Assembly (NCBI GenBank): GCA_024867545.1
Contig: JANFNE010000079.1
Span: 1-64,000, forward strand
Direction of reading: 5' to 3'
Source: Phytopythium helicoides
Lineage: Eukaryota > Oomycota > Peronosporomycetes > Pythiales > Pythiaceae
Length of the DNA: 64,000 nt
In this document: positions 22,641-34,093 of the stretch, piece by piece
Layout: each line of letters starts with the position of its first letter
Position numbering within the stretch: the stretch's first letter is position 1
Notes under the pieces: generated by a model
Databases searched by the model: none
Told to the model about the DNA's origin: nothing
The model's input: only the letters and a program-made list of their open reading frames with translations
Made by a program: the position numbers and the translations under genes

Positions 22641-24297
22641 TTAGTCGTCCTTGACCATGGGAGCCTTCTTCTTGCGCTGGCGCAACTTGCGCTCGCTGCC
22701 GCTGTCGTCACTGTCAGCAGCCTTGTCCTCGCTGTTTTTGTCCGACTCGGAGCCGCTCCCAGCCTTCTTGTCAGCAATCGGGACAGCAGCAGGAGACGGC
22801 TTCGAGCAGCACAGCATAAAGGCGATCAGGGTCGTCAGAATTGCCACAACAACGACCGAGCCGATCGCAACAACAGGGTTCTCCTGGGCGTACTCTGCAA
22901 AAGCAGTAGCGTACGCGTCCCACACACTGTCATCCTGCTTGTTCGCCTTCTTCTTCTTTGCTTGTTCTACCTCCTCGATCTCGTGCTTTGGCAGCCATGT
23001 AAGCTCGGCAAACTCTTTGGCTTTCTTCAAGTCGTAGCCAAGCCAGAAGTTATCGAACGTGATGCCCTCAGACATGGTCCAGACCTCGACGGCAAGCGCG
23101 CCAATCGCGTCCAAGCGAGCCGGGTGCGCGTCTTCAAAGTAGTTCGGGTTTGGGATCTTGCGCGGCGCCCACTCACCCTTGTACTTCGGGTTGCGGATCA
23201 GCGGCGCATGCCACTTGCCTTTGAACGCGGGGTTCGCCTTCGTGGGTTGGACCCACTCCCCACAGCCAGGAGCGTCCTCGCACTTGGGGTTCGGGATCTG
23301 AGGTGCAATCCAGTCGCCATCATCCTCGTCGTCCCAGTCCTCGGGCTTCTGCACAGACGGATCATCGATCGTCGCCGGCTCGTCGTCCAACCATCCCTCA
23401 GGCTTGACGGCTTCCTCGTCGGGGATGCGAGCGGGTGCGTCTTCATCCCAGTCATCGGGCTTCACGGCGTCCGGGTCGCGAATCTGCGGCTTTTCCTCCC
23501 AGTCATCGGGCTTGAAGTCTTCAGGGTCGTCAATCTCCTTGTCCGGAATGACTGGCGGATAGAAGTTGTCGAAGAGCGTGCCGTTCGAGACCGACTTCAG
23601 GTCCACGAACACCTCGAATGAGTTGTCGTCGCGGATGACGGCCGTGTACAAGTGCGTGTCCTTATCGGTCTTGATGCGCGGCGCCTTTTCCAGGTGCTTC
23701 TCCTCGTACTCACCCGAGACTTGGTTCTTGTGGTTAAAAATCAGGTGCACCTTGTCGCTGGAGCCACACTTGTCGGGTCCAAACATGACCACGAACGGTG
23801 TGGAGTCGCTGAAAGCCGACAGGTCCGCGGACTCTGCGCCCTTCCTCGGGCGCTCGCAGCAGCTTGACATAGGCACCACCGCAGTTTAGTCCCTTCTGCA
23901 GCTTGACTTCGTACTGCACGACGAGCTCGGGGCGCTCGGGCGAGCCGTCCAGACGCATGGGCTCGTCGAGCTTGACCGCGAGTCCGTAGTGCTTGGCGGG
24001 CTTGTCGAGCACGAGTCCGCGGTCCGGCGTCACGTGCGCCGCCTCGAGCGTGTACTCCTCGACCGACACCTCCTGTGACGAGTACTTTTCGTGGCGGCTC
24101 TTGAACCAGCGCGAGCCGTCGAACAGCTCCTCGCCCTCGAACGTCTCGACGAACAGCCCGTCCTTGGAGATCTCGAGCACCTTGGCCTGCTTGTCGGCAG
24201 CGGCGTCCACCGCCTCGGAGCTCTCGGCCGCAGCCAACGGAGCCACCGGCAGCAGCAGCGCGGCCGCGCCGAGCCGCACGAGGGTCGCCACCTTCAT
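22641..24297 (-). CDS. CNX1: Calnexin
   Basis: Single exon of about 551 residues once one extra base at about 23844 is removed. A signal peptide ([18 protein letters not shown]) precedes the legume-lectin-like domain with GGAYVKLL and FGPDKCG. The P-domain has the tandem arms: [50 protein letters not shown], then the GEW/GKW partner repeats. One membrane helix ([19 protein letters not shown]) is followed by an acidic, Lys-rich cytosolic tail. Calnexin holds monoglucosylated glycoproteins in the ER during folding. Because calnexin is usually essential and single-copy, the frame break is probably a sequence error. It is divergent from PSMB4. Confidence 0.95.
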
Positions 24298-24653
24298 CGC
24301 CTCGGCTCGTCTACTTGTTCGGTCGCAGGGAAACCTGGAAATGGTTGAAGGTGACGTGGCTCAGTCACCTTCTAGAAGACTAGATCGCTTCTTGCTTTCA
24401 CTATGGCGACGACGCGTGGATCGGTGCCTACATTGCTCAAGTGAGTCGGCGATCCCTCGCTACGACATTTTCACACGGGATAATCCCCGCCTTGATTCGG
24501 GACGCGAGGGACCGCCACCTTTCTCCCTCCCCCTCGCAAAAAGATCGAGCACGCGAAGGATCTCGCGACGCAGGAGCAGACTCGAGCGCGAGCGCAGCCG
24601 ACGAGCAGACCCGCGAGCGACAAGGCACCCGGCAGCACTAAGCAGACAGACAG
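24298..24653. promoter_or_regulatory. Shared 5' region of calnexin and PSMB4
   Basis: This 356-bp stretch lies between the two divergent start codons. It has a short ATG-opened segment at 24403 ending at a gtgag sequence (24439), which could be an upstream exon of the proteasome gene but is not needed for a complete beta-7 protein. No other feature is recognised. Confidence 0.4.
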
Positions 24654-25352
24654 ATGGACGGGGCTCGGCAGCGCACGCAGTCGCCCATCGTGACGGGCAC
24701 GTCGGTGATTGCGCTCAAGTACAGCGGCGGCGTGCTGATGGCGGCCGACACGCTCGGCTCGTACGGCTCGCTGGCGCGCTTCACGGACCAGCGCCGCCTC
24801 ACGTCGGTGCACAACTCGACGCTCATCGGAGCAGGCGGCGACTTTAGCGACTTCCAGCACATCCAGGACAAGCTTGGCGAGCTGGAGCTGTACGACTTCA
24901 ACCAGGATGACGGCTGCGACACGAGTGCGCCCGAGATTTACCACTACCTGCAGCGCCTGCTCTACCACCGCCGCAACAAGTTCGACCCGCTGTGGAACAC
25001 GGTCGTCGTCGGCGGCCTGCACCCGGAGACCAAGGCGCCGTTCCTCGGACAGGTGTCCATGATCGGCCTGGCCTTCGAGGGCGACTTCCTCGCCACGGGC
25101 TTCGGCCACCACCTCGGCATGCCGCTGTTGCGCAACCACTGGGTGCCCAATATGTCGGAGGAGGACGCGCGCAAGCTCCTTGAGGAGTGCATGCGCGTGT
25201 GCTTCTACCGCGACTGCCGGACCATCAACCGCATCCAGTTCGCCAAGGTGGACGCGGAGGGTGTCACGATTGCCGAGCCTGTCAAGATCGACACCAAGTG
25301 GGACTACGAGCTCTTCGTCCATCCCAAGTCGGACTTTGGCGCCTCCTGGTAA
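24654..25352 (+). CDS. PSMB4: Proteasome subunit beta type-4 (beta-7)
   Basis: Intronless, 232 residues. The start of the mature fold, TQSPIVTGTSVIALKYSGG, and AADTLGSYGSLARF are the classic beta-4/PRE4 sequences; the N-terminal residue is not a catalytic Thr in the active beta1/2/5 context, as expected for this non-catalytic subunit. Later markers are DPLWNTVVVGG, ATGFGHHL and the C-terminal region CFYRDCRTINRIQ. The propeptide is very short (about eight residues). It is part of the 20S core ring. Its 5' region is shared with calnexin. Confidence 0.95.
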   Translation: MDGARQRTQSPIVTGTSVIALKYSGGVLMAADTLGSYGSLARFTDQRRLTSVHNSTLIGAGGDFSDFQHIQDKLGELELYDFNQDDGCDTSAPEIYHYLQRLLYHRRNKFDPLWNTVVVGGLHPETKAPFLGQVSMIGLAFEGDFLATGFGHHLGMPLLRNHWVPNMSEEDARKLLEECMRVCFYRDCRTINRIQFAKVDAEGVTIAEPVKIDTKWDYELFVHPKSDFGASW

Positions 25353-25644
25353 ATTCATTCAAGCGCGCGAGTGGATCCATGCGTGAGCAGAGAAGCCAGG
25401 ACGGGGAGTGCCGACGTCGCTGAAAGCTAAAGGCGGCATCATCACTGCGGCTATCGTCGCTGCTCTGGGCAAGACGAAGACCGACGTGGCTGCTCCGATC
25501 AAGATGCGGGGGCCGAGCCTTCGGCCGGTAACGACGAATAACAAAACGAAAACAAAAAGATACCGACACGTCGTCGCGCTTGATATGCATTTGCCATGAG
25601 TGGTCTAGTGTTATCTGCGTTTCTTGTTTCCCAGCAGTAGATAG

Positions 25645-26253
25645 CTAGTCCCTACGGCGGCGCTTGCGGCGTCGGCGGTCGGCTCCTGACGACGAGGAGG
25701 ACGAGCTGCTGCTGTCGCTGTCAGATCCGCTGTCGCTGCCTGACGAGGACCCGGAGGACGAGTCGTCCGACGACGACGAAGAGGAGGAAGAGTCCGACGA
25801 CGAGTCGCTGCTGCTGCTACTACTACTACTACTACTGCTGTCGCGGCGCTTCCTGTGCCGACGCTTGGCGGTCTTCTCCTTGCCGTCCTTGTCCTCGCTG
25901 CGCACCTTCTTCCCCTTCTTGGGCTTCTTCTCACCCGCGTCCTTTGCCCGCAGCGCTTCAGCCTCGACGTCCTCGGGCGGGCGATCGCGGTTGAACGGCT
26001 GGCGCAGCTTCGGGTTGCGCAGCTGCTGCGAGCGCGACGCGCGCTGCAGGTACACGCGCTCGTTCTTGCACTCGTAGGTCCAGTGGCCGGGCTGCAGGCA
26101 CTTCTGGCACTGCGCAGCCGCAGAGGAGGAGGACGCCGCGCGGCTGCCCACGCCTCGCCGGTGCACCGTCACCTTCTCCGTGCTCGTCAGGTACATGTTG
26201 CGCTTGGCCTCGAGCCGCTGCGCGCGCTTGCCCGGCGCATGCTCGTCCGCCAT
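25645..26253 (-). CDS. ZCCHC10: CCHC zinc-knuckle protein, ZCCHC10-like
   Basis: 202 residues from the ATG at 26253; the frame is open further upstream but without an ATG. The zinc knuckle is CQKCLQPGHWTYECK (C-x2-C-x4-H-x4-C), followed by RVYLQRASRSQQL as in ZCCHC10. The second half is a Lys/Arg-rich linker and then a long Ser/Asp tract coded by repeated AGC/AGT/GAC triplets (about 25680-25840), ending RRRRKRRRRD. Proteins of this type are nuclear and linked to RNA processing. The tract resembles RS-like tails and could vary in length between strains. Confidence 0.88.
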   Translation of the reverse strand: MADEHAPGKRAQRLEAKRNMYLTSTEKVTVHRRGVGSRAASSSSAAAQCQKCLQPGHWTYECKNERVYLQRASRSQQLRNPKLRQPFNRDRPPEDVEAEALRAKDAGEKKPKKGKKVRSEDKDGKEKTAKRRHRKRRDSSSSSSSSSSSDSSSDSSSSSSSSDDSSSGSSSGSDSGSDSDSSSSSSSSSGADRRRRKRRRRD

Positions 26254-26414
26254 GGCGCTCGGCGCCTCGAGTGTGGCAGTTCCAGTGGCGGCGCCTCTAG
26301 CGCGCTTTTCCGCCAATGAGAGCACCAAGACGCCTATTTCAGCCAACCATAATAGAGTCTGTATTACCTACAGTCCACAGTGTACTCTACACGCGCGTCC
26401 AAAGTTGAAGTGGT

Positions 26415-28379
26415 TCACGCCTCGAACGCCGAGCCCGCGAGCGGCCGCACGCTGCCGCGGGCGAGGGCGCCAAAGGCCGAGGGCGACGGCGGTGGCTCGT
26501 GCGACGAGCAGCGGCGCTGGATGCGCGCGAAGCGCTTCTGCCGGGAGTAGGGCGTCGACATGGGCGGCGTGCGCGGCTCGGGCAAGCCGGCGATGTAGCC
26601 CGTGGGCCGAGACCCCACGACCGCCGTGATGTAGTTGACAGCCGACTTTTCCACATCCGCCGCGGTCTCCTCCGGGGCGGCTTGCATTGCGCTCATCGCG
26701 CGCGCCGCCATGGCGTCCCAGCGCACGCGAGAGAGCGCGAGCGAGTAGGACCCTAGCTTGAAGATCTCCATCCCGAGCACACCGTACCAGAGCGCGGGGA
26801 AGCCCAAGCCCATTGTAATCCCTGCAGTGCACGACAGTGTGAGTTGGCACGAATGGTATTTGGCGTAGCACTCGCTGTTTGAGTTTGACGAACCTCCGAT
26901 GTACGCTGTAGGCAGGTTGACGCACCACGTGGCTGCAATGCTCGTTATCATGGTAACACGCACCAAACTGTGCAACATAGGCACACAACACATCAGTTAT
27001 GCACTCTCTGCTGTAGCAACGACACAGCAGCATACCTCATCCCCGTGAGCACACCAGAAAATACCATCTCGATAGCTTCGACGACGAACGCACAGACAAA
27101 CACCGGCAGCACGCGGCGACAGGTAGCCAACAGCGATGCGTTGTTCGTGTAGATCCCCACGACGCTAGCATCGTAGGCGCTTGTAACCACAGCAAGCACA
27201 GAAACGACGCTGATGGTACAAATCAACCCAAGCACCACGACCCGTTGTGCGTGGTGGGGCTGTCCAGCTCCCAGATAGTTGGCCACACGGACTTGCGTAG
27301 CGCACCCATACCCCCAGAAGAGAGCCCACAACATGCCCCACATTCCAGCGACAACTGCGTTTCCAGCAATCGCTTCCGCCCCAAGCCTGGCCGCGACGAG
27401 AGATATGAGAGCGTTTGCCAGATTGGATGCGAAGCTGTTGCACGCAATTGGGCCCGCGATCTCTGCAAACGCGCGAAGCCGACACACAGTGAGCTCTGAC
27501 CGCTTCCAGCCACCCCATGCGCGCTCGTGATAACGCTTGTAGACACAGCAGTATGCTATCATAGCGCAAGGCTGGAACCAGGAAGCAACCACGGTCGACA
27601 GCGGAGAACCGATGAAGCCGAGACCAGCCCAGCTGAACGGTCCGCCGTAGATGAAGAAGTAGTTGCCTGTGATCGCCACCCCGATAGATGCGAGACCGAC
27701 AAACGTCGTCGGGAGGAGGATCCCCATGGCTTGGAAGTATTGTCTGTCCAAGCAGTGAATGCATGAGACTCTTGAGCGCACGCTGCAGTACAACAGATCA
27801 AGGCAAGCTCACCGTAGGCACGAGTACACTAGCGACGGCAGGATGGAGGCGGAGAGCACACGCGCGAACTGCGCTGAGAGCTCGATCACCTCGCGGTCGT
27901 CGGTCGAGTACTCGAGCACGTACCCAATGCACCAGTACCAAACAAACACGGGGATCGACAGCACGACGACGATGATGAGGCCGAACTGGAGCCACACGCC
28001 CGTGAGCTCGCGGTTGTTGGCGCCCCACGACTGTCCGCAGAGCTGTCTCGCATACAACGTTGGCAGACGGAACACGACGTCGCAACAACTTGCTTAGTCT
28101 CACCGTGATGAGGGCCGACGCGGACGCCCACACGGCCATGAGGGGCGGGCTAGTCCACACTTGGGCGAGAGAGGCGGCTGCAAGCTGCTTGACGCCCAGG
28201 TGCCCGAGGAAAATAGCGTCGATCGACGTGAGCGCGATGCGAGCGAGCGTGGCCAAGCTGACCTGCGCCGCCATGGACGTCAGGCTGAGGAACTCGACCC
28301 ACGTCGAGGAGCTGCCGGTGAACGCCGGAGCCTTCCTCTCTTTCCCATGCTCTAGCAGCGGGCTGGACTCGGACACCAT
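26415..28379 (-). CDS. MATE family efflux transporter
   Basis: Five exons (28379-28104, 28042-27813, 27743-27036, 26967-26894, 26821-26415) with introns of 61, 69, 68 and 72 nt give exactly 565 codons. The protein has about twelve helices. Family markers are ALIT|LCGQSWGANN across intron 1 (the usual ALDTLCSQ.WGA), SILPSLVYSCLRQYFQAMG, and the second-half repeat NAVVAGMWGMLWALFWGYGCATQVRVANYLGAG. MATE proteins export organic cations and drugs in exchange for protons or sodium. The 100-residue cytosolic tail is unusual in length and Pro/Ser-rich. The start at 28379 (MVSESSPLLEHG) carries a di-leucine-like ExxPLL motif that could direct it to a vacuole. It is divergent from the CBS-domain gene. 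Confidence 0.93.
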
Positions 28380-28576
28380 GGCGCTGTCGAGGCAAATCTC
28401 CAAATGAGACGTACGCAAGGCGAGAGGAAACCAACGTGCGCGATTGGCTTGGTCAAATCATGCCACGGCAAACGACGTCCCACTCATCCCCATTCGGATC
28501 GTCAAGAATAGCGGCAGAACCAACGTAGCGAACCACGACGAGGTCAGCTTCTTCTGACACCGCAGGGCGGGAAGCA

Positions 28577-30861
28577 ATGGGGGCCCAGTCGAGCTCCTCT
28601 CGGCCGTCGAATGGATTTGCTGTCAATACAGACCACCAGGAGCTGCTAGGCGAATACATCCCACACGGTCGAGCGGCGCTAGACGAATGTGCAGCCATCT
28701 TTCGAGGCGCTAGCTTAGTCGACGACGATGAAAGTGGCATTGCTAGTGTACTAGATCAGACAGGCGACAAGGAGCGAGAGCCCAACGGCGGTCAAGAGGA
28801 CAGTCTCCAGCGACAACTCCGCCAGCTTCGTCTTCGGATGGGTTCAAAGCCAACAGCCTACCCTCGAAGAGTACAGCTGCCTCAATTCGACGAGATCTTT
28901 GGTATGCTTGTTGCAGACACAGAGCAGCACTTTCGGTTCTTTCAGGTCTCAAGTGCGCCTCCAACTGCCGTTGCACACCACGTTTTCTGCTGCGTCGCTC
29001 TACTCATGCGCGCGGATCTGCGAGGCAAAATGGACTTCATTTTGCGGCTGTATGCGGATCCTGCCGGACGACTCACACCCGAATCCAAGCGAATGTTGCT
29101 TTTAGACATGACCGGCGAGTGTTTCTCGGCTTGCTGGGTCGTCCGAAACTCTTTCAAGAGACAGCAATCTCATTGTGCACCTAGAGGTTTCGTGTTTCAG
29201 TTGGCGACTCACACCCTAAAAGTGATTGCTGACTGTGTGACGCCGTTGCCGCCAGAAAACGCTCTTCAGCGATAGTCCGGACAAGCTGGACACTGTTCGG
29301 GAGGTATTTGATGCCTGCTTCACAGACGCTCAAATTAGTGGTGCGCTTCATGAGATCAACACAAGTGTCCAAGGTGAGCAGTCGGGCTCTTTTCGTGATG
29401 GTAAGTATCTCGTCCAAATTGGAGCTAACCATCACGAGATCGTGGGTAGAGTTTATAGACACGCTGCGTCAGCGCCAGAAAACCGAGCGGAACCATTGGT
29501 AGCTAGGCGTGGTCCACCTACTAATGGGCAGCAATCTCCAAAACGAGCTTCGTTCAAGTTTCTCCAGCCTTACCTCCAGAGCTCTGTGCTTTGGGAAATG
29601 CGAGTGCGTAGAACCTGTCAACACCCGGCATCATGAATTCATGAATTGACCTTATCGTTGGCACACAGTCTGGCGACTATCCGTTCTTTTGGCGAAAAGA
29701 ACCACCTCGAGTGTATCTGTCTGATGCGACAACCTTCGCACTCGCGCTGGAAGAGTTGGCACAAGACGACTCCTTCGTGTTACTCTCACGAGATCCAATA
29801 GATGCACAGCTTACGACAGTTACAATCAGTCACTTCCTGGCGTAGGACTCCCCTTTGAGTTGCCAAACTATCTAGCTTCGTGTGCATACTGATCATTTTT
29901 GCTTTTACAGGTATTATCTTCACATACTTGAAGAACTTGCCAGCGATGTCGCTTCTGCAGCGATCCAGCGTGACCAAAGGCTCCAGCGGCACTCACTTAT
30001 CGAGCGGGCTGTCCGCGAAGTCAGTGATGCTCCTTTAAGCGAGGTGGTGGAGACTCTGAGCAAGAATATCCAGGCGTTCGAGTTTCTTTTCCAGGCAATG
30101 CATTGACGAAGAGCTTCCATTCTTTGACGTTGTGCTACTTCTTGCAAGCGGAAAACATGCTGTATCAGTGTTATCATCTCTTGCCAATCAAGGTTCTCGA
30201 CTCACGAAGGCCAATAGCGATGACACCTCAGTCGATGTTCTCGGGTCAATCGAAGATATCGATGTGCTTCAGTGGATCGAGCTCGATCATTTACTTCTGA
30301 GTAAGATTCTTTGAGCCAATCGCAATGAGATTATCGCTAATTAGAGACGACATTTTTGTTTGCTTGCAGACGACAAGCATTTGCGGCCTTTGACAGCCTT
30401 CCCCCAACTCTTCTATGCGCCAGCCCAAGTCTCAGAGTCTTCAATGACACTCAGCGACGCATTCGCAGAGATGAAGAGCCCTTTGTCTCTCCGGAATCAC
30501 CGTACAAGATTCGAAATTGCTTAGCGTTGAGGCATTTCGAGATACGTTCCTGGCGACACGGAAACGACTAGGTGGCGGAGCTGAAGGAATATCTTCGTAT
30601 CCACTACTAACCAGCTTGATGAGAGATGGCATCGCCAAATCCGCATCAGTCATGAATTCTGCACTTACTAAGTATATCTCGCTGCCGCCAACCGCAACGC
30701 TCGCACAAGCAATTCGCATGATGGTAGAACATCAGACGAGACGACTGCTCATTCGACGAGCATCCGACCAAAAGGATGTTGGCACTGTGCGCGCGACGGA
30801 CGTACTAAAGATTCTTCTCCATGAGCAGCACATATCCTATTGGAAGAATGCTATTCAGTAA
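28577..30861 (+). CDS. CBS-domain protein with myristoylation-like start
   Basis: The start is MGAQSSSSR, a fit to MGxxxS myristoylation. Exon 1 is helical up to about 29130. The next exon begins TLFSDSPDKLDTV after an acceptor at about 29251; the donor is unsure. A further junction joins LWEMR to SGDYPFFWRKEPPRVYLSD, the start of a CBS-type repeat, and an intron near 29843-29910 joins FLA to YYLHILEELASDV. The second half holds two more CBS-like stretches: FFDVVLLLASGKHAVSVL, and VMNSALTKYISLPPTATL with RRLLIRRASDQKDVG at the end. CBS repeats bind adenosine nucleotides, as in AMPK gamma. One-base breaks at about 30097 and 30516 sit in A runs. It may be an AMPK-gamma-like regulatory protein; this is inference. 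Confidence 0.65.
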
Positions 30862-30905
30862 AACTCGCTGAAGGCAAAATGCGTTCACCACTGTTGATAA
30901 CTCGA

Positions 30906-32438
30906 CTAATCGTCCTCAACTTGGACAATGAAGTTGTTGCGACGACCCGTACGCAGCAAAAAGAGCTTTCCATCTAGCAACATCGACGAATCAACTCGCA
31001 GCGACTCCGCCTCGACGCGGACATTGTTGATGTACATGCCACCACCCTTGATCAAACGACGGCACTCGGCTGAAATAGAATCGTAGTAGATACAATAGAG
31101 TCAGCCATCCGATGGATCAATTCCAAGCGTTGTAACCGACTCACCCTTAGACGGAGACGCGCCAATTCGGACAGCCAAGTCCACTAGGGGCTGATTCATG
31201 ACGTCGGCCGTCGAGAGTACAGCTAGCGGTGCATCTCCTGCCATCGACAGCACCTGGTCGGCTGTAAGCGGTGCCAACTGCTTGCCAAAGAGCATCTCGG
31301 TTGCGTCAAGAGCCGCTCGCAGTCCGTCTGTCCCGTGCAGCGTGACTGTCATGTCCTCAGCCAGCACCTTTTGAGCAACCCGCTTCTCAGGTGCCTTCTC
31401 GTGCTCGCGGCAGATCTCGTGGATCTCGTCCACCTCACGGAACGTGAAACTCTTCAGTAGCTGCTCCACATCGCGGTCATCCGCACGCAGGAAGTACTGG
31501 TAGAAGTCGAACTGTGCGCACCAACGACAGCAGATGATGTCAGTTCAGATCGGGGTGCTTTCTCGTCGGAGCAATGGCACCATGTACCACAGAGGTCTTC
31601 TTGGAGTCGAGCCAGACGGCGTTGCCCGCAGACTTGCCGTACTTTTCACCACTAGCGGTTGTCAGCAGTGGAAGCGTGATACCAAATACCTCCTGTCCAA
31701 ATGCCGATGCAATAGAAGTGTTAGGTGCCGAACCTCTCAACAGCCAGAGCGAGGAAGCGAGCGACGCACAGAGCCCTCGGTGCGGCGCACGAGATCGCAG
31801 CCAGCCGTGATGTTTCCCCACTGGTCACTGCCGCCGATCTGCGCGACGCACTGGTGCGCGCGGTGCAGGTGCAGGAAGTCGTAGGCCTGGAAGAGCTGGT
31901 AGGAGAACTCGAGGAAGCTGATGCCCTGGTCGGACTCGAGGCGCTTCTTGACGCTCTCGCGCGCGAGCATGGCGTTGACGCGAAAGTGGCGGCCGATGTC
32001 ACGCATCCACTCGACGGCCGACATGCGCGCGTGCCAGTCGGCGTTGTTGAGCACTGTGGCGCCGGTGCGCGGGCAGTCGAAGTCGAGCACTGGGGCCAGG
32101 CCACGCACGAGCTGGCGCGCGTTGTGCGCGACGGCCTCGTCCGAGAGCAGCACGCGCTCCTCGGACTTGCCGCTGGGGTCTCCAATCATGCCGGTGGCGC
32201 CGCCCACGAGCAGGATGGGCCGCAGCCCCGCGCGCTGGAAGTGGCGCAGCGCGATGCCCTGCAGCAGGTTGCCCAGGTGCAGCGAGTCGGCCGTCGGGTC
32301 GAAGCCGCAGTAGACGGCGGGCGCGCGCGCCGAGGAGGCGGCCGCCGCCACCAGCGCGTCCAGCGACCGCCCCACGTCCGGCTGTGTGACGGCAGCGAGC
32401 AGTCCGCGCGCACGCAGCGCGTCCACCGCGCGGCTCAT
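30906..32438 (-). CDS. YARS2: Tyrosyl-tRNA synthetase, mitochondrial/bacterial type
   Basis: Exons 32438-31770, 31692-31588, 31511-31145 and 31069-30906, with introns of 77, 76 and 75 nt, give 434 residues. The class I HIGH counterpart is [10 protein letters not shown]. The tyrosine-binding region has [12 protein letters not shown] and the KMSKS counterpart is [12 protein letters not shown], both typical of the bacterial/mitochondrial form rather than the eukaryotic cytosolic one. The C-terminal S4-like domain is [15 protein letters not shown]. It charges mitochondrial tRNA-Tyr. An alternative upstream start adds about 12 residues from a non-ATG codon; the ATG at 32438 is preferred. No strong targeting peptide is visible, which is a small puzzle. 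Confidence 0.93.
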
Positions 32439-32567
32439 GGTGGCGCTTGTGGTGGGGGAGGAGGGGCTCAACAATGACGGTAATTTTACGCAATGGAGGT
32501 AGTTTACGGGCCATGTTGAAGCGAGCGAGCAGCTACGGACAGCTACGGCAGGCGGGCCGGGGAGGAC

Positions 32568-33333
32568 TCACAGCACGCGGCGCACCTCGAGCGTGCGGCG
32601 CAGGAAGGAGATCTGCGTGAGCGCCACGGCCGTGAGCACCACGGCCTCCAGACAGGCCCACCACATGATGTGGCTGTGGGTGCTCGTGATGACTGCGGCA
32701 CGAGGAGAAGGTCAGTCTGCCTGCAGGCATGCTGCTCGCGCAGCAGCTATCCCACGTACGCTGGTTGTGGTATTCCTTGATGATCTTCATGTACTCCTGC
32801 GTGTCCTTGACCGTGTCCAGGCTCACGGACAAGTCGTACACGAGGTCCTCGAGCTCCTGCACTTGCTCTGTGGCGCAACAGCACGAGCATTAGCGCCCCG
32901 CCACCGCGCACCAACCACACTCGAAGCGGTGGACGCACTGATCTTGGTGGCGTCCGCGTTCGAGAGCACCTCGTGGCTCGGGTCGTCGGCGTGGAAGGAG
33001 AAGCCGACCACGACGTCGCCGACCGGCGCGCGCTCGTTGCGGAAGCAGACCGTGTGCTCCCCTGGCGCGCCGACCTCGCCCGTGTACCGGCCGGCCACGC
33101 CCGCGTTCCTGTACACGACCGGCGCCCGCGCCGTCACGCAGCTCGCCGTCCAACCCCTCGGCCACGCCGCGCAGCACCTCGTAGTTGAGCGAGATGCCGT
33201 GCTTGCCCAGGTCCGCGGTCACTGAGAAGCACTCGCTGGATCCCTTGGGCACCGTCACGTGCAGCGCGCTCGACGCCAGCGGCGCCGCGAGCCCCAGCGC
33301 GAGCCCCAGCAGCAGCGCCAGACTGCGCGCCAT
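32568..33333 (-). CDS. p24 family cargo receptor (emp24/gp25L)
   Basis: Exons 33333-32939, 32867-32760 and 32692-32568 with 71- and 67-nt introns. Removing one extra base at about 33138 gives exactly 209 codons. A signal peptide (LALLLGLALGLAAPLASSA) is followed by the GOLD domain with GEHTVCFRNERAP, then a coiled coil (QVQELEDLVYDLSVSLDTV), a membrane helix (WWACLEAVVLTAVALT) and a short tail FLRRTLEVRRVL. p24 proteins select cargo into COPII/COPI vesicles between ER and Golgi; the usual FF/KK signals are reduced here to F and RR. It is divergent from the small membrane-protein gene. Confidence 0.9.
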
Positions 33334-33506
33334 CTCGTCGAGCTTTTCCGAACGTGGAGCCGAGTCGCGTTGCGGGGTCTTTTTAACAAAAGTAGGTGTC
33401 CTGTGGGTACGTCAGTCCGACACGCGCGATCTCGAAGCCACGACTTTTGCCATCCAACTCCTCTGACTTGCACCTCGAGCGCATTGCAACACGTGGAGAG
33501 AGAGCG

Positions 33507-34005
33507 ATGCAGAGCGTGCGGCGGCAGCTGGACCAGCTCTTCCTCGTGCACGCGGCCGTGGCCGTGCTCTCGGGCGCGCTGTGCTTCTGCACGCCGCACT
33601 CACTGCTGTCGCCGATCCTGGGCGCCGCCAACAACACGCACCTGGCGCACGAGTTCGTGCGGCTGTATGGTGCGTTCCGCTCCGGAGGGATCCTCTCGAT
33701 GGACAGGATGCTCACATGCAAACGCAGGCGCGCTGACGCTCGCGCAGGCGTGGATGGTGTGGCGAACGCGGCTCGTGAGCGACGCGCTGGTGCGGCGCAC
33801 CTTCTGCCAGGCCTACTGCGCCTGCTTCTGCATGCAGGCGCTGGCGCTGCTGCGCGCGCAGCTTTCCTCGCCCGACAGCCACTCGGTGCTTCACTGGGTC
33901 AACATCCTGCTGCTCGGCGGACTCGGCGCTGCGTACGGCTACTTCCTTTTCTTCAAGACCATCAAGGCCTTTGAGCTACCTGGCATGGACAAGGGGCTAG
34001 TCTAG
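33507..34005 (+). CDS. Small four-helix membrane protein, unknown function
   Basis: Exons 33507-33669 and 33728-34005 with a 58-nt intron give 146 residues. Four hydrophobic helices are seen (HAAVAVLSGALCFC, ALTLAQAWMVW, FCQAYCACFCMQALALL and HWVNILLLGGLGAAYGYFLF), with Cys-rich third helix. It ends FELPGMDKGLV. I do not recognise a named family. A helper role in an organelle membrane is possible but not supported by any motif. Its 5' region is shared with the p24 gene. Confidence 0.75.
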
Positions 34006-34093
34006 AACGTGAAAGCAAGCGTGCGGGCGTGTGGATCCTCAACGGCAGCCCACAGAATCCATACAATCGGGTTATTCGTTATCACCGCCTGCC

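Noticed and set aside
28453..28740. 95-residue minus-strand frame opposite the start of the CBS-domain gene
   Set aside because: It has no recognisable motif, overlaps the better-supported plus-strand start and lacks a partner exon.
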